A program made the translations under genes and the position numbers. Of a DNA stretch of 54,592 nucleotides, positions 43,035 to 52,513 are shown piece by piece. The first letter of the stretch is position 1. Every line of letters starts with the position of its first letter. The notes beneath the pieces are model-generated. The model was given only the letters and a program-made list of their open reading frames with translations. It was not told the origin of the DNA and did no database searches. The stretch is from the NCBI RefSeq assembly GCF_900115145.1, contig NZ_FOVL01000024.1, positions 1-54,592 of the forward strand, given 5' to 3'. The DNA comes from Salegentibacter flavus (GTDB lineage Bacteria; Bacteroidota; Bacteroidia; Flavobacteriales; Flavobacteriaceae).

Positions 43035-43706
43035 ATGGCTCAGTATTCAAGATTAGAAGTAGCATCTGTGATGCAGCAAGATGGGATGGTTCCCTTGTTC
43101 TTTCATTCAAATGTGGAATTGGGAAAAAAAGTTCTAAAGGCTTGCTATGATGGGGGCGGACGCATCCTAGAGTTTACTAGCAGAGGGGATTTTGCTTTTG
43201 AGATCTTCGGAGAGCTTAATAAATATGCTTTAAAGGATTTACCCGGAATGGTACTGGGGGTAGGATCTGTAACCGATGCTGCCGCTGCGTCTCTTTATAT
43301 GCAACTGGGAGCGAATTTTATCGTTACCCCTGTCTTAAGAGAAGACATTGCTATTGTCTGTAATCGCCGCAAGGTGCTTTGGTCCCCGGGCTGTGGATCT
43401 CTTACAGAGATTGCCCGTGCCGAGGAACTGGGCTGTGAGATAGTAAAACTATTCCCAGGTGGAACTTACGGACCTTCCTTTGTTAAGGGAATTAAAGGGC
43501 CTCAACCCTGGACCAGCGTAATGCCCACCGGAGGGGTTTCTCCTACCGAGGACAACCTAAAAGGTTGGTTTGAAGCAGGTGTTACTTGTGTAGGAATGGG
43601 GTCAAAACTGATTTCCAAAGATATCCTAGAAAATAAAGATTTTGATCAGCTGAAAAAAACTGTTAGGGAAACCCTGTCGATGATTAAAACTCTTCGGAAG
43701 AAATGA
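43035..43706 (+). CDS. eda: KDPG/KHG aldolase
   Basis: 223 residues from ATG 43035; a reading from 42993 adds 14 residues overlapping kdgK and is less likely. Motifs are GGRILEFTSRGDFAFEIF (catalytic Glu), VLGVGSVTDAAAASLYMQLG, FIVTPVLREDIAIVCNRRKV (Schiff-base Lys region), LFPGGTYGPSFVKGIKGP and PTGGVSPTEDNLKGWF. It splits KDPG into pyruvate and glyceraldehyde-3-phosphate, the last step of this route. It sits between two kinase genes. Confidence 0.92.
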   Translation: MAQYSRLEVASVMQQDGMVPLFFHSNVELGKKVLKACYDGGGRILEFTSRGDFAFEIFGELNKYALKDLPGMVLGVGSVTDAAAASLYMQLGANFIVTPVLREDIAIVCNRRKVLWSPGCGSLTEIARAEELGCEIVKLFPGGTYGPSFVKGIKGPQPWTSVMPTGGVSPTEDNLKGWFEAGVTCVGMGSKLISKDILENKDFDQLKKTVRETLSMIKTLRKK

Positions 43707-43727
43707 GTGTAAAACCTGTATGCCAAC

Positions 43728-44756
43728 ATGAAAAGTAATCTCAATCAAAAAGCTAAAGTAGTCACCTTTGGAGAAGTTCTGATGCGTTTATCACCCTCAG
43801 ATAACAGGAAGTTTCAACAGGCGCACCAATTGGATTTCTTTTTTGGAGGAACAGAAATGAATGTGGCAGCTTCATTGGCTTACTTTGGCCTTGAGGTGCA
43901 ACACATTACAAATGTTTCAGATGATATTGTTGGAAATGCTGCCATGGCTAGCCTGAGAAAGTTTGGAATAGATATTTCAGCAGTAAACAAGGTTGCTCAC
44001 CCATTGGGATTATACTTCTTGGAAGTTGGATCGGCTATGAGATCAAGTCAAATTGCATATAATCGGTTGCATAGTGCCTTTGCCAACATAACCCCCGGGC
44101 AGGTTGATTGGAATACTATTCTGGAAAATTGTGATTATCTACATTGGTCTGGAATCTCACCCGCTATTTCAGAGAGTGCATACTTAACCTTAAAAGAAGG
44201 CTTAGAGATCGCTCAGCAAAAAGGGATCCACGTTACGGCAGATCCCGCCTATCGTAGCAATCTATGGAAATATGGCAAAAGTGGTCCGGAGGTTTTAAAA
44301 AATTTAGTCGACCTGTCTAATATCTTTATTGGGGGAGTCAATGAAATAAATGAGATTCTGGACACCGATCATTCATCTGATGATAAGGGCTTTGTTAAAG
44401 CCAGTGAAAATTTGATAAGGGCCAGCCCTGGAATTACGAAGGTGTTTGATAAAGTTCGAAACGGTGTTAGTGCATCCTGGCAGAAGGTTTATGGGAGAGC
44501 CTGGACCGGGGAAAAGTTTATTACTACCAGCGAACTGGAGGTGACAGATGTAATAGACCGAATAGGAACTGGAGATGCCTTTGCCGCCGGACTTTTATAC
44601 GGATTGCGGAATTTTGAGGATGATCTCCAGGTTTTGAATTTTTCCATTGCAGCTTGTGCCTTAAAACACACCCATGTGGGAGACGTAAACCTTGTGAATG
44701 TCGAAGAGGTTCAGGAAGTAGTTAACGGTAACGTGAGTGGAAGGATAAAGAGATAA
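43728..44756 (+). CDS. PfkB-family sugar-acid kinase (second KDG kinase-like copy)
   Basis: 342 residues. Same fold and motif set as the first kinase: VVTFGEVLMRLSPSDNRKF, FGGTEMNVAASLAYFGL and DRIGTGDAFAAGLLYGL. Differences include GTGD for GGGD in the catalytic loop and a diverged middle (LSNIFIGGVNEINEILDTD). It may be a spare KdgK or act on a related 2-keto-3-deoxy or keto sugar acid. It lies 21 bp past eda, in the same operon. Confidence 0.82.
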   Translation: MKSNLNQKAKVVTFGEVLMRLSPSDNRKFQQAHQLDFFFGGTEMNVAASLAYFGLEVQHITNVSDDIVGNAAMASLRKFGIDISAVNKVAHPLGLYFLEVGSAMRSSQIAYNRLHSAFANITPGQVDWNTILENCDYLHWSGISPAISESAYLTLKEGLEIAQQKGIHVTADPAYRSNLWKYGKSGPEVLKNLVDLSNIFIGGVNEINEILDTDHSSDDKGFVKASENLIRASPGITKVFDKVRNGVSASWQKVYGRAWTGEKFITTSELEVTDVIDRIGTGDAFAAGLLYGLRNFEDDLQVLNFSIAACALKHTHVGDVNLVNVEEVQEVVNGNVSGRIKR

Positions 44757-44774
44757 TTCAGTAAGAAAAGGATA

Positions 44775-45770
44775 ATGATAAAAGCAGGTTATAATAGAAT
44801 TATTGGTCTTGGGATATGTATAACTCTGATTTTTATTTTTACCGGATGTGGGGAGTTCATAGGTAATAAAACTGTAATTAAATTGGCCCATGGTCTCGAC
44901 ACTTCTCACCCTGTGCACGAGGCCATGCTCTTTATGGCAGAGCGCGCGAAAAAGAAGTCAAACGGGAGTTTAGAGATTGATATCTACCCGAATCAACAAT
45001 TAGGTACTGAACGGGAGGCTTTGGAGCTTCTGCAGATTGGAAGCTTGGGAATGACAAAGGTATCTACAGGAGTCTTAGAGAATTTTGTACCCAGTTTAAA
45101 GGTTTTCGGACTTCCTTTTTTATTTCGGGATCGTGAGCATCGCTTTAAAGTTCTTGAGAGTGAATTAGGCGAAAAATTTTTAAATGATGGATTAGGTAAA
45201 CGATTGAAAGGTCTCACGTTTTACGATGCCGGCAGTAGAAGCTTTTATGGTAAAAAACCAATGGACAGTCCGGAAGACCTGGAGGGCCTTAAACTACGGG
45301 TTATGGAAAGTAACACTGCAATGAATATGGTGCAAATGCTTGGCGGCTCCCCAACACCAATTGCCTGGGGCGAACTCTACACTGCCTTGCAACAGGGAAT
45401 AGTAGATGGGGCCGAAAACAATTTGCCTAGTTTCTATTTGTCCAGGCATTATGAGGTGTGTAAATATTATATGGTAGATGAACATACCTCCCCTCCGGAC
45501 GAGTTGCTTATAAGCACCCTTGTTTGGAATAAACTTTCAGAAAAGGAAAAAGAATGGCTCAAAGAGGCTGCTATGGAATCTTCGGAACATGAAAAAAAAT
45601 TATGGCGCGAGGCTGAACTGGAAGCTTTGGAAGAAATTCAAAAAGCAGGTGTGAAGGTAACCTATCTTGACAAGGAAGATTTTAGGGAAATGGTTCAGCC
45701 TATGTATGAAGAATTTTCCAAAGACCCGGAAATGAAAAAAATCATTGATGCTATACAGGCTATAAAATAA
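44775..45770 (+). CDS. dctP: TRAP transporter substrate-binding protein (DctP type), lipoprotein
   Basis: 331 residues. The signal ends LIFIFTGCGEF, so the binding protein is probably lipid-anchored. Family blocks are IKLAHGLDTSHPVHEAMLFM, IYPNQQLGTEREALELLQIG, LRVMESNTAMNMVQMLGGSP with the carboxylate-binding Arg, and WGELYTALQQGIVDGAENN. It binds sugar acids, here probably glucuronate or a related hexuronate, for the two permease subunits that follow 6 bp later. Confidence 0.92.
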   Translation: MIKAGYNRIIGLGICITLIFIFTGCGEFIGNKTVIKLAHGLDTSHPVHEAMLFMAERAKKKSNGSLEIDIYPNQQLGTEREALELLQIGSLGMTKVSTGVLENFVPSLKVFGLPFLFRDREHRFKVLESELGEKFLNDGLGKRLKGLTFYDAGSRSFYGKKPMDSPEDLEGLKLRVMESNTAMNMVQMLGGSPTPIAWGELYTALQQGIVDGAENNLPSFYLSRHYEVCKYYMVDEHTSPPDELLISTLVWNKLSEKEKEWLKEAAMESSEHEKKLWREAELEALEEIQKAGVKVTYLDKEDFREMVQPMYEEFSKDPEMKKIIDAIQAIK

Positions 45771-45776
45771 AAGATT

Positions 45777-46244
45777 ATGAAACCTATTCTGGATAAAATT
45801 TTGGGGATGCTCCTGGTTTTTTTAATGGTTGTAATGGTTACAGCCGTTTCCTGGCAGGTGTTTTCCAGATATATCCTACAAGCCTCGAGTTCTTATACTG
45901 AAGAAATAGCTCGATATCTATTAATATGGATAGGCATATTAGGAGCAGCCTATGTTTCTGGACAGCAGCAACATCTTTCTATAGATATTTTAGCGCCGGA
46001 ATTAAAGCCGGAAAACCGAATTAAGCTTAGAATAGGGATTAATATTCTTATAATTCTTTTTTGTCTTGTAGTATTGGTAATTGGAGGTAGCAACCTGGTG
46101 TATTTAAATTATTTGCTGGGCCAAACCTCGGCTGCACTTAATATTCCACTGGGAGCTGTTTACATGGTAATGCCTATTAGCGGGGTGCTCGTGATCATCT
46201 ACAAAATTAATGAGCTTTTGAACCCTAAACAGTATTTGGTATAA
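45777..46244 (+). CDS. dctQ: TRAP transporter small permease (DctQ)
   Basis: 155 residues with four membrane helices (about 5-29, 44-64, 82-106, 125-146). SYTEEIARYLLIWIGILGAAY is the conserved DctQ segment. It overlaps the large permease start by 1 bp. Confidence 0.9.
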   Translation: MKPILDKILGMLLVFLMVVMVTAVSWQVFSRYILQASSSYTEEIARYLLIWIGILGAAYVSGQQQHLSIDILAPELKPENRIKLRIGINILIILFCLVVLVIGGSNLVYLNYLLGQTSAALNIPLGAVYMVMPISGVLVIIYKINELLNPKQYLV

Positions 46245-47530
46245 TGTTAGAAATATTAATTCTGGTTGTTTCTTTTTTAATCCTGCTAAGTATTGGAGTG
46301 CCGGTCGCTTGGTCTATTGGAATTTCCTGTGTACTCACTATGTTGGTTTCCATAGATTCTATGGCGGCCTATACAACAGTAGCCCAGCGTATGGCCACAG
46401 GCTTAGATAGCTTTTCGTTGCTTGCCATTCCCTTTTTTATTCTTGCAGGACAGATTATGAATCAGGGCGGAATTGCTACAAAATTAATTGATTTTGCCAA
46501 AGCTTTGATCGGTGCACTGCCTGGAGGTTTGATTTATGTGAATGTAATTGCCGCGATGTTGTTTGGGGCTATTTCTGGTTCTGCAGTAGCAGCTACCTCG
46601 GCAATTGGAGGAATTTTAGGACCAAGAATGGAAAAAGAAAATTATTCCAGGGAATTTGGTGCTGCAATAAATGTAACAGCTTCCACTACTGGGTTGGTGA
46701 TACCACCGTCCAATGTTCTTATTGTTTATTCCCTTGCCAGCGGAGGGGTTTCTATTGCTTCCCTTTTCCTTGCAGGTTATATTCCCGGTATTTTAATGGG
46801 CCTTGCCCTTATGCTTACCGCCGCTTTCTGGATTAAAAAGAAGAAATATCCTCAAGGAGAAAGCAGTAGTATTAAAAAAATTCTCTATACATTTTTTGAC
46901 GCTTTCCCAAGTCTCTTCCTTTTGATCGTTGTAATTGGTGGGATCGTTTCAGGAATTTTTACGGCGACCGAAGCTTCTGCAATCGCCGTATTGTATACCC
47001 TGATTCTATCTGCCATTTACCGGCAGTTAACCTGGAAAAAACTTTACAAGGTATTCCTCAATTCCGTGGGTACTACAGCTATAGTATTGCTCCTAATTGC
47101 CACATCAATGAGTATGTCTTGGGTGATGTCTTTCGAGAATATTCCACAGTCCGTAAGTGAAGTGCTACTGGGGTTAAGTGATAATAAATTTATGATCCTA
47201 CTTATTATTAATTTGTTGTTATTATTCGTTGGAACATTTATGGATATGACTCCTGCCGTCCTCATTTTTACTCCTATATTTTTACCGGTAATGCACAGTT
47301 TAGGGATCGACCCCGTGCATTTTGGGATTATCATGGTGATGAACTTGTGCGTGGGTCTTAGCACACCTCCAGTGGGCTCGGTGCTTTTCATTGGGGTTAG
47401 TGTAGCCAAAACTACCATACAGAAAGTGATTAAGCCTCTTCTGCCACTTTATGTAGTGATGGTAATCGTACTTTTATTGATAACCTTTATCCCAGCAATC
47501 AGTTTGTGGTTGCCAGGCCTTTTCGATTAA
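46244..47530 (+). CDS. dctM: TRAP transporter large permease (DctM)
   Basis: 428 residues with about twelve membrane helices. LLAIPFFILAGQIMNQGG, AAMLFGAISGSAVAATSAIGG, TASTTGLVIPPSNVLIVY and MNLCVGLSTPPVGSVLF are DctM signatures including the Na+-site segments. It carries the sugar acid with Na+ coupling. It ends the operon at the start of a 262 bp gap holding the next operator. Confidence 0.94.
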   Translation: MLEILILVVSFLILLSIGVPVAWSIGISCVLTMLVSIDSMAAYTTVAQRMATGLDSFSLLAIPFFILAGQIMNQGGIATKLIDFAKALIGALPGGLIYVNVIAAMLFGAISGSAVAATSAIGGILGPRMEKENYSREFGAAINVTASTTGLVIPPSNVLIVYSLASGGVSIASLFLAGYIPGILMGLALMLTAAFWIKKKKYPQGESSSIKKILYTFFDAFPSLFLLIVVIGGIVSGIFTATEASAIAVLYTLILSAIYRQLTWKKLYKVFLNSVGTTAIVLLLIATSMSMSWVMSFENIPQSVSEVLLGLSDNKFMILLIINLLLLFVGTFMDMTPAVLIFTPIFLPVMHSLGIDPVHFGIIMVMNLCVGLSTPPVGSVLFIGVSVAKTTIQKVIKPLLPLYVVMVIVLLLITFIPAISLWLPGLFD

Positions 47531-47552
47531 AAGAATTTTAAACAAAAAATTG

Positions 47553-47566
47553 TACAATCGATTGTA
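47553..47566. promoter_or_regulatory. LacI-type operator upstream of the SDR/uxuA operon
   Basis: TACAATCGATTGTA is a perfect 14 bp palindrome, identical to the core of the 36243-36258 operator, 227 bp before the SDR gene and 23 bp past dctM. It ties this operon to the module B regulator. Confidence 0.78.
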
Positions 47567-47792
47567 TTAATAAAATTTTTCCTAATATTGTTACTTTAAC
47601 GTTGTCCTTAATTATCATTTTGATCAGTAACGAATCAATTTATTTTGGCTGGGAACCGGAAAAAACGGATTGCCCTCACAAAAAGAATATGTGGCAAATA
47701 ATGCTAAGCTTGAATAATTGGAGGAAGAAGGAGAATTATAATTTCAGCCTAATTTATTTATTATCAAAAAATCAAATAAAGAAAACTAACTA

Positions 47793-48641
47793 ATGGAGCC
47801 TAAATTTACAGAATTAAAAAATAAAGTGGTTGTTGTAACAGGTGGAGGCGGAGTATTATGTAGTACCCTGGCCGAAGCTTTGGCAAGACAGGGAGCAAAA
47901 CTAGCAATTGTGGATCTTAACTTAGATGCTGCGGAAACCGTGGTCTCGAACATTAAAGAAAAAGGTGGAAATGCCATAGCCTTTAGTGCTAATGTCCTAA
48001 AAAAGGATAGTTTGCAACAGGCACACCGCGATATCAATGAACATTTAGGGCCGTGCGATATTCTGATCAATGGTGCAGGAGGAAATCATCCTAAAGGAAC
48101 AACATCCAAAACGCATTTATTTGAAGAGGATCTTAAAGCGGATGAAGAATTGAAGACTTTCTTTGATCTTGATTACGACAGTATTCAATTTGTTTTTAAT
48201 CTTAATTTTCTTGGAACCTTGCTTCCCACCCAGATTTTCGCCAAAGATATGATAGGAAGAAAAGGATGCTCAGTGATCAATATTTCATCCATGAATGCCT
48301 TAAGACCTTTAACAAAAATTCCTGCCTACAGCGGTGCAAAAGCAGCGGTAAGCAACTTCACTCAATGGCTGTCGGTTCATTTTTCTAAAGTAGACATTCG
48401 AGTAAATGCCCTTGCACCGGGATTTTTCCTTACAGAACAAAATCGTAGTTTATTGACCAACGAAAATGGAGATCTTACTGAAAGAGGAAATATAATTATC
48501 GATCATACTCCAATGGGGAGATTTGGAGAACCCGAAGATCTTGAAGGAACTTTATTGTGGCTTTGTAGTAACGGATCCAAATTCGTCACAGGAATTGTTG
48601 TTCCTGTAGATGGAGGTTTTAGCAGCTTTAGCGGAGTATAA
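47793..48641 (+). CDS. SDR-family oxidoreductase, probable D-mannonate/fructuronate oxidoreductase
   Basis: 282 residues, classical short-chain dehydrogenase. Cofactor loop [36 protein letters not shown], catalytic [11 protein letters not shown] Ser and [13 protein letters not shown] Tyr-x-x-x-Lys, then [19 protein letters not shown]. Related SDRs next to uxuA in Bacteroidota reduce D-fructuronate to D-mannonate, the missing step between UxaC and UxuA here. That role is by context. The next gene follows 19 bp later. Confidence 0.85.
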   Translation: MEPKFTELKNKVVVVTGGGGVLCSTLAEALARQGAKLAIVDLNLDAAETVVSNIKEKGGNAIAFSANVLKKDSLQQAHRDINEHLGPCDILINGAGGNHPKGTTSKTHLFEEDLKADEELKTFFDLDYDSIQFVFNLNFLGTLLPTQIFAKDMIGRKGCSVINISSMNALRPLTKIPAYSGAKAAVSNFTQWLSVHFSKVDIRVNALAPGFFLTEQNRSLLTNENGDLTERGNIIIDHTPMGRFGEPEDLEGTLLWLCSNGSKFVTGIVVPVDGGFSSFSGV

Positions 48642-48660
48642 AATATTAAAACAAAAAATT

Positions 48661-49842
48661 ATGGCACTAGAACAAACCTGGAGATGGTATGGACCTAAGG
48701 ACCTGGTAAGTCTTCAAGATATAAAACAAGCTGGCGCTACAGGAATTGTTACCGCATTGCACCACATCCCTAATGGGGAAGTATGGACGGTAGAAGATAT
48801 TAATAAACGAAAACAGGAGGTGAAAGCTTCTAGTTTATCCTGGTCTGTAGTTGAAAGTATTCCGGTGCATGAGGATATCAAAAAGCGTACAGGAAAATAT
48901 CAGGAATACATAGAGAACTACAAACAAAGCATCAGGAATCTGGGTAGCTGCGGAATTGATACTGTATGTTACAATTTCATGCCGGTGTTGGACTGGACTC
49001 GTACAGATCTTGCTTTTGAAATGCCCGATGGTTCAAGAGCTTTGCGTTTTGATGCGGCTCAGTTTGCCGCATTTGAATTATTTCTTTTGAAAAGGCCCGG
49101 AGCAGAAAAGATGTATTCTGAGAAACAAAAGCAGGCCGCAAAGGCCGCTCTGGAGCAGTTATCTGAAAAGGAAAAAGATTTACTGGTAAATAATATAATA
49201 GCAGGTTTGCCGGGAGCAGAAGAAGGATATACCCTGGATCAGTTTCAGGCTGTGCTGGATCAATATCAGAATATAGGAGAACAGGAACTCAGAGAGAATC
49301 TTTATGCATTTTTAAAAGAAATTATTCCTACAGCTGAAGAAGCAGGAGTGCTTATGGCCATTCACCCCGATGATCCCCCATTCCCAATTTTGGGACTTCC
49401 CCGGGTTATAAGTACCGAAGCAGATGCAGAAATGCTGTTGGAAGCTTTTGACAGTCCTAACAATGGACTATGTTTTTGTACCGGATCCTACGGTGTAATA
49501 AAAGAGAATTATTTGCCCGGGATGATAGAAAGGCTTGGTAACCGTATTAATTTTATTCATTTGAGAAGTACCAGTAGGGACAAAGAAGGGAATTTTCATG
49601 AAGCTGATCATTTATATGGAGATGTAGATATGTATGCGGTAATGAAAGCTTTGATAAATGAACAACAGAAAAGAATTGGGAAGGGAAGAAAAGATCATCG
49701 GCTACCAATGCGTCCCGACCACGGGCATCAGATGCTGGATGATCTTAAAAAGAAAACAAATCCCGGCTATTCAGCTATAGGCAGATTAAGAGGGCTTGCA
49801 GAATTAAGAGGTCTGGAAATTGGAATCATCCGAAGCCATTAA
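48661..49842 (+). CDS. uxuA: Mannonate dehydratase
   Basis: 393 residues from ATG 48661; an upstream in-frame ATG at 48610 would overlap the SDR gene and break the conserved start [17 protein letters not shown]. Metal-site and active residues are in [49 protein letters not shown] and [20 protein letters not shown]. It dehydrates D-mannonate to KDG, which the kinase and aldolase use. It completes the hexuronate route present in the window. Confidence 0.94.
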   Translation: MALEQTWRWYGPKDLVSLQDIKQAGATGIVTALHHIPNGEVWTVEDINKRKQEVKASSLSWSVVESIPVHEDIKKRTGKYQEYIENYKQSIRNLGSCGIDTVCYNFMPVLDWTRTDLAFEMPDGSRALRFDAAQFAAFELFLLKRPGAEKMYSEKQKQAAKAALEQLSEKEKDLLVNNIIAGLPGAEEGYTLDQFQAVLDQYQNIGEQELRENLYAFLKEIIPTAEEAGVLMAIHPDDPPFPILGLPRVISTEADAEMLLEAFDSPNNGLCFCTGSYGVIKENYLPGMIERLGNRINFIHLRSTSRDKEGNFHEADHLYGDVDMYAVMKALINEQQKRIGKGRKDHRLPMRPDHGHQMLDDLKKKTNPGYSAIGRLRGLAELRGLEIGIIRSH

Positions 49843-50508
49843 ATAAGACCAGGTATCTAAGAGAATGTAAGACAGGCCAAATGATAAAGTCATTTGGGGG
49901 ATATTAAATTGCTAAAATGTTCTAAAAATAAGAATGTCCATGGTATTCAAGAGCGGTAATGCGAAGGAATTTAGAAAAGACAAAGGATTTTGCAAAAAGC
50001 ATTAGATCCATTGTGGTTTGATAATGCAGAGTATCTCTTCTAAGTAATCTGCAGATAAACGCTATTTATAGCTAGGTTTCATTACTCTCATCTTGAAATC
50101 ACTTAACAAGGCAGGAACGTTTATTTGGAAAACCGAAGGCCCTAAATTTGGAAAGACGCCAAAGGTATTTTTAGAAGCTCTTAAAAAGTTCTGCTAATTT
50201 TACTTTTACCCATATTAGGTGAACTTTGCCAGCATTTGAAAAGGTAAAAAAGCTGTTACAGGAGCCAGGTGAAGAATTCAGAAAATTCATCTCTAATGTA
50301 GTTCCCACTGATTCACTTTGAAATAGCAGCATATCATATTGGAAAAAGCTATGAAGCAATATGAAAATAGTTAGCTTTTAAAAGCATTTAATAATCATAA
50401 AATCAGCTGGACATTTTTTTACTGAGGCCGAGACACTGAATGATGAGGCTTTTCAACCGTTGACTATTGGAATGCTCTTCCTTGATTAGTGTTGACCGGT
50501 TTTAGATA
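49843..50508. other. Decayed DNA, no intact gene
   Basis: Short open pieces interrupted by stops, such as AGTFIWKTEGPKFGKTPKVF followed by LEALKKFC near 50115-50205 and FEKVKKLLQEPGEEFRKFIS near 50230-50310 on the plus strand. They look like parts of one lost protein gene. I cannot name the family. Confidence 0.45.
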
Positions 50509-51600
50509 TTAATTTTCATTATTAAGAATAGTAATTACTGGTCTTTTCTCAGGTTTAAGAGTTAACCAATAATTGATAAATTCTTTCGGACTCTTTTTCC
50601 CTAAATAATAATGGGACCTTTTAATATTTGTTTGTGACGGCCTTTCTTACCTGAGTTTTTAAATGATTAAAAGTTTATGATTTCCAGTGATCCAAATATT
50701 CTTGTTTATTCTTTCTGCATTGGAATTATTCTGTGCGCTAAGAGCCATACTTATCGTTGTAGAATTAACTTTTAGTAAATCAGTACAGGGTTTGGTAATC
50801 ACTGTCTGAATGATAAATTTCTAAAGCTTTGTGCCCTTTTAGAGCCATCCTAAGGGTGTAAGCTTTCCATCATGTGTTCTGACTTGGTAACCTACCACTT
50901 GTTGGGAGTAGACTTCAATGATAAATAAAGGAAAAAAACTTGTCTTTTACCCTATAATAAGTAATATCAGATTGCCACACTACGGAAAGGGCATTAATCT
51001 CCAGCCCTTTTATCTGGTCAGGATAATAGATCTTTTCTGCAATAATAGTTCGCCTATATTTCATTTCTTTAAGCGGTAGGCTAACTGTATAAAGGTTTCT
51101 ACACTCTACTAAGATCATCGGTCTCTTCCAGCAACTGTATCAGTTGGTGATCAAAAACAGCTTGCCTACGAGCATATTACTGTAAAGCCTGTTTACTAAT
51201 ACCGGCACTTTTATAGAGCTGATTCATGGAATAATTTATTTTTTCTTTGTTTTCCCTGAACCAGTTGATTATGGAGTGTTGTAGTTTTTTAAAGTTGATG
51301 TCAAGATCAGTCTTAGCTAACTCGATCATTTTTTTGAAATAATCTACCTGGATTTGTTGCGGCCCAAGGCCGCTTCACTTACTTTCATCCGGGCTTCCAT
51401 TTCTTTTATTTTTGCATAGCTACTGTCTTTCATTTCTAAAACTCTAAATCCTTTCTCGTTAAAGTCAGGAAATTCATAAATCCATCGATAGATATTATGG
51501 AGAGGCCATAATTCCGGAACACTGTATTTTTCACTCTTAAAATCTGCAACCATCTGTTGTTTGAATTTAGCAGAAAACTCCCTTTTTCTTCTTAATTAAT
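50509..51600 (-). mobile_element. IS3-family transposase remnant (orfA and orfB fragments)
   Basis: On the minus strand from about 51600 come REFSAKFKQQMVADFKSEKY, NIYRWIYEF and a coiled coil (YAKIKEMEARMKVSEAAL), the orfA part. A helical stretch (KLQHSIINWFRENKEKINYS) opens orfB, followed by NALSVVWQSDITYYRVKDKF with the first catalytic Asp, EVYSQQVVGYQVRTHDGK, and the end RSHYYLGKKSPKEFINYW. Many stops, shifts and lost segments show an inactive element. Its inverted repeats were not found. Confidence 0.75.
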
Positions 51601-52314
51601 TAAACGATTACTTTCATAAATAGTTGACTTTAGTATTCAACCTATATCAGGGATAGAAGGCTATGGAAGTTGCGGGAAAAACTTGGAAGAATTTGGAGGC
51701 ATTGAAGGATTTTGATGAACGGTTTGGTTTCGAAAGACATTTGAATTGCCAGAGGATGTTACCTGGGATTCTCAACCCCATTCTGAGATTTCGGGTTTTT
51801 GATGCAGGAGGTATTGGCGGTTTTTCTACAAACGCATTTTGGGGTAACGAGTTTTTATAGGGAAATGGGAATATAGAAAGGGTACTACAATTGATGCTTC
51901 TATTTAAAGATCAAATTTCTTTTTGGATTAGCCTGTCTCCTGAATTGAAAATTTAGGTTACTTCAAATCAATGTTTTATTGAGGGATATTAGCGTGAAAT
52001 TTTGATATCATTAAAAAATTATAGGTCAAGATTTTATTTTGGGGTATTCTATTCAGGCATTTTTTTATAGTTAATTGATATAAAATGGAATCAAATTATT
52101 GTAATACATTTTTGGCTTCAAATCAAATTTCACTTAAATTGATTATATTTATAGAGTGCGAAAACACATTGAAATTCAATAAGTTATCTAAAAGATGTTG
52201 AGTTAATCGGGAGTTAGTAAGTATTAAAAAGTGTTAAATCCCTTTAAACACGGGGTGTCCCAGACGGTGTTAAGTCGTCCTGTCATCCCGACTTTTGTTG
52301 TATCAAACAACATC

Positions 52315-52378
52315 AAATAACACTTAAATAAATGATTTTAAACACTTTAATGAAATTGGAAATCATTTATTGTTATTT
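52315..52378. repeat. Imperfect inverted repeat upstream of the integrase
   Basis: The left arm AAATAACACTTAAATAAATG, continuing ATTT (52315-52338), pairs with AAATCATTTATTGTTATTT (52360-52378), with an internal bulge. TATCAAATAA at 52381 and CATCAAATAA at 52311 flank it as near direct repeats. Integrase arm-site or att DNA is possible. Confidence 0.45.
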
Positions 52379-52402
52379 AATATCAAATAAAAAGTGACCT
52401 AT

Positions 52403-52501
52403 TCGGTTACCTAATCGGTTACCTTTTTTTTCTTACCTTTTCCCTAGCCTTGGGGCTTTAGCGTGATTTGACTTTCAACAATTATGTTAAACCGGTTACC
52501 T
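52403..52501. repeat. Three CGGTTACCT repeats at the integrase promoter
   Basis: TCGGTTACCT occurs at 52403-52412 and 52415-52424, 12 bp apart, and CCGGTTACCT at 52492-52501, just before the integrase start. The core GGTTACC is itself palindromic. Even spacing suggests binding sites for the recombinase or an accessory factor. Confidence 0.5.
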
Positions 52502-52513
52502 AAACGAAAGGCA

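Larger units (their letters stand above)
51601..52513. other. Region between the IS remnant and the integrase
   Basis: A 65-codon open frame at 51663-51860 has no recognisable motif and is probably decayed sequence. From 52240 on, the DNA carries structured elements ahead of the integrase: GC-rich sequence at about 52248-52295, an imperfect inverted repeat at 52315-52378 and repeated CGGTTACCT motifs. Confidence 0.5.

Noticed and set aside
49843-50508. Possible lost enzyme gene after uxuA
   Set aside because: Fragments are too short and too broken to assign to a family, so no gene is called.
51663-51860. 65-codon open frame on the plus strand
   Set aside because: It has no known motif, it is in decayed DNA beside the IS remnant, and lacks an operon context.
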